Source: Flavobacteriales bacterium (lineage in GTDB: Bacteria > Bacteroidota > Bacteroidia > Flavobacteriales > BACL11). From it: a stretch of 6,284 nt of DNA. This document shows positions 6,108 through 6,284 of the stretch, one piece after another; the stretch's first letter is position 1, and every line of letters starts with the position of its first letter. Where the stretch lies: NCBI GenBank assembly GCA_018664745.1, contig JABJNS010000088.1, positions 1-6,284 of the forward strand, given 5' to 3'. Position numbers and translations under genes: made by a program. Below the pieces are notes generated by a model, which saw only the letters and a list, made by a program, of their open reading frames with translations, was not told the DNA's origin and searched no databases.

Positions 6108-6284
6108 TGTAATTTATTATTGTGTCACTAACTCCTTCTTTTGTAAAATATTCCCAAATTCCTGATTTTTTATCCTCAGTACATAAACCCTTATAATACA
6201 CCGCTCCATTTGGGTGATAAAAAATTTGTTTTCCTTCTCTCTTACCAGTTTTATAAGCGGCTTCCATCTTTGTTTTTCCGTCCA
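6100..6284 (-). CDS. YwqK/MORN-repeat-like protein, C-terminal fragment
   Basis: Sixty codons ending in TAA are visible; the 5' end lies beyond the window. The product contains repeats of the aromatic-glycine MORN_2 type: YKTGKREGKQIFYHPNGAVYYKG, then KKSGIWEYFTKEGV. Such repeats occur in Bacteroidota proteins annotated as YwqK-family antitoxin-like or MORN-repeat proteins, often exported, whose function is mostly unproven; no toxin partner is visible here. The stop lies inside the mnmA start (ATGAGTAA, 8-base overlap), indicating co-transcription and likely coupled translation. The repeat class is fairly clear. The biological role is not. Confidence 0.75.
   Translation of the reverse strand, partial: DGKTKMEAAYKTGKREGKQIFYHPNGAVYYKGLCTEDKKSGIWEYFTKEGVSDTIINYNE

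Noticed and set aside
6100..6284. Toxin-antitoxin module suggested by the YwqK-like repeats
   Set aside because: Only the repeat-protein end is visible and the next gene is the housekeeping mnmA; the antitoxin label of this family is not evidence of a toxin pair.

Overview
The window looks like a piece of a Bacteroidota chromosome, most likely from the class Flavobacteriia. The evidence is the AT-rich DNA, GuaA and MnmA sequences that resemble the flavobacterial forms, a BshC of the type found in bacillithiol-making Bacteroidota, and start sites without Shine-Dalgarno sequences. Two exported proteins also have signal peptides ending in Ala-Gln, as is common in the phylum. This assignment rests on recall of family sequences, not on a search.

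Every supportable gene lies on the minus strand, so transcription runs from high to low coordinates. In that order they are: the 3' end of a YwqK/MORN-repeat-like gene (6284-6100); mnmA, tRNA 2-thiouridylase (6107-5019); bshC, bacillithiol synthase (5015-3474); guaA, GMP synthase (3469-1936), broken into two open frames near 2881; a LysM plus periplasmic-binding-fold exported protein (1945-617); and the 5' end of a large secreted surface protein (about 592 to beyond position 1). Junctions are an 8-base overlap, a 3-base gap, a 4-base gap, a 10-base overlap and a gap of about 24 bases. The first five genes therefore look like one polycistronic unit whose promoter lies outside the window. The last gene may be in the same unit or may have its own promoter. 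There is no gene-free stretch of 300 bases.

The genes are mostly housekeeping. MnmA thiolates U34 of tRNA, BshC completes the low-molecular-weight thiol bacillithiol, and GuaA makes GMP. MnmA and GuaA share the PP-loop ATP pyrophosphatase chemistry, but their pathways are otherwise separate. The LysM protein is probably periplasmic and peptidoglycan-associated, and the last gene product is exported to the surface.

The strongest anomaly is the guaA reading-frame break. It falls in the linker between the glutaminase and synthetase domains, and all visible catalytic motifs are intact on both sides. It could be a sequencing or assembly error, a fresh mutation, or less likely a functional split. 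Secondary oddities are two genes (bshC and the surface protein) with no ATG start, each following the upstream gene's TAG stop in the same frame, and a cluster of palindromes at the last intergenic junction. I found no CRISPR array, mobile element, tRNA, rRNA, riboswitch or convincing new system.
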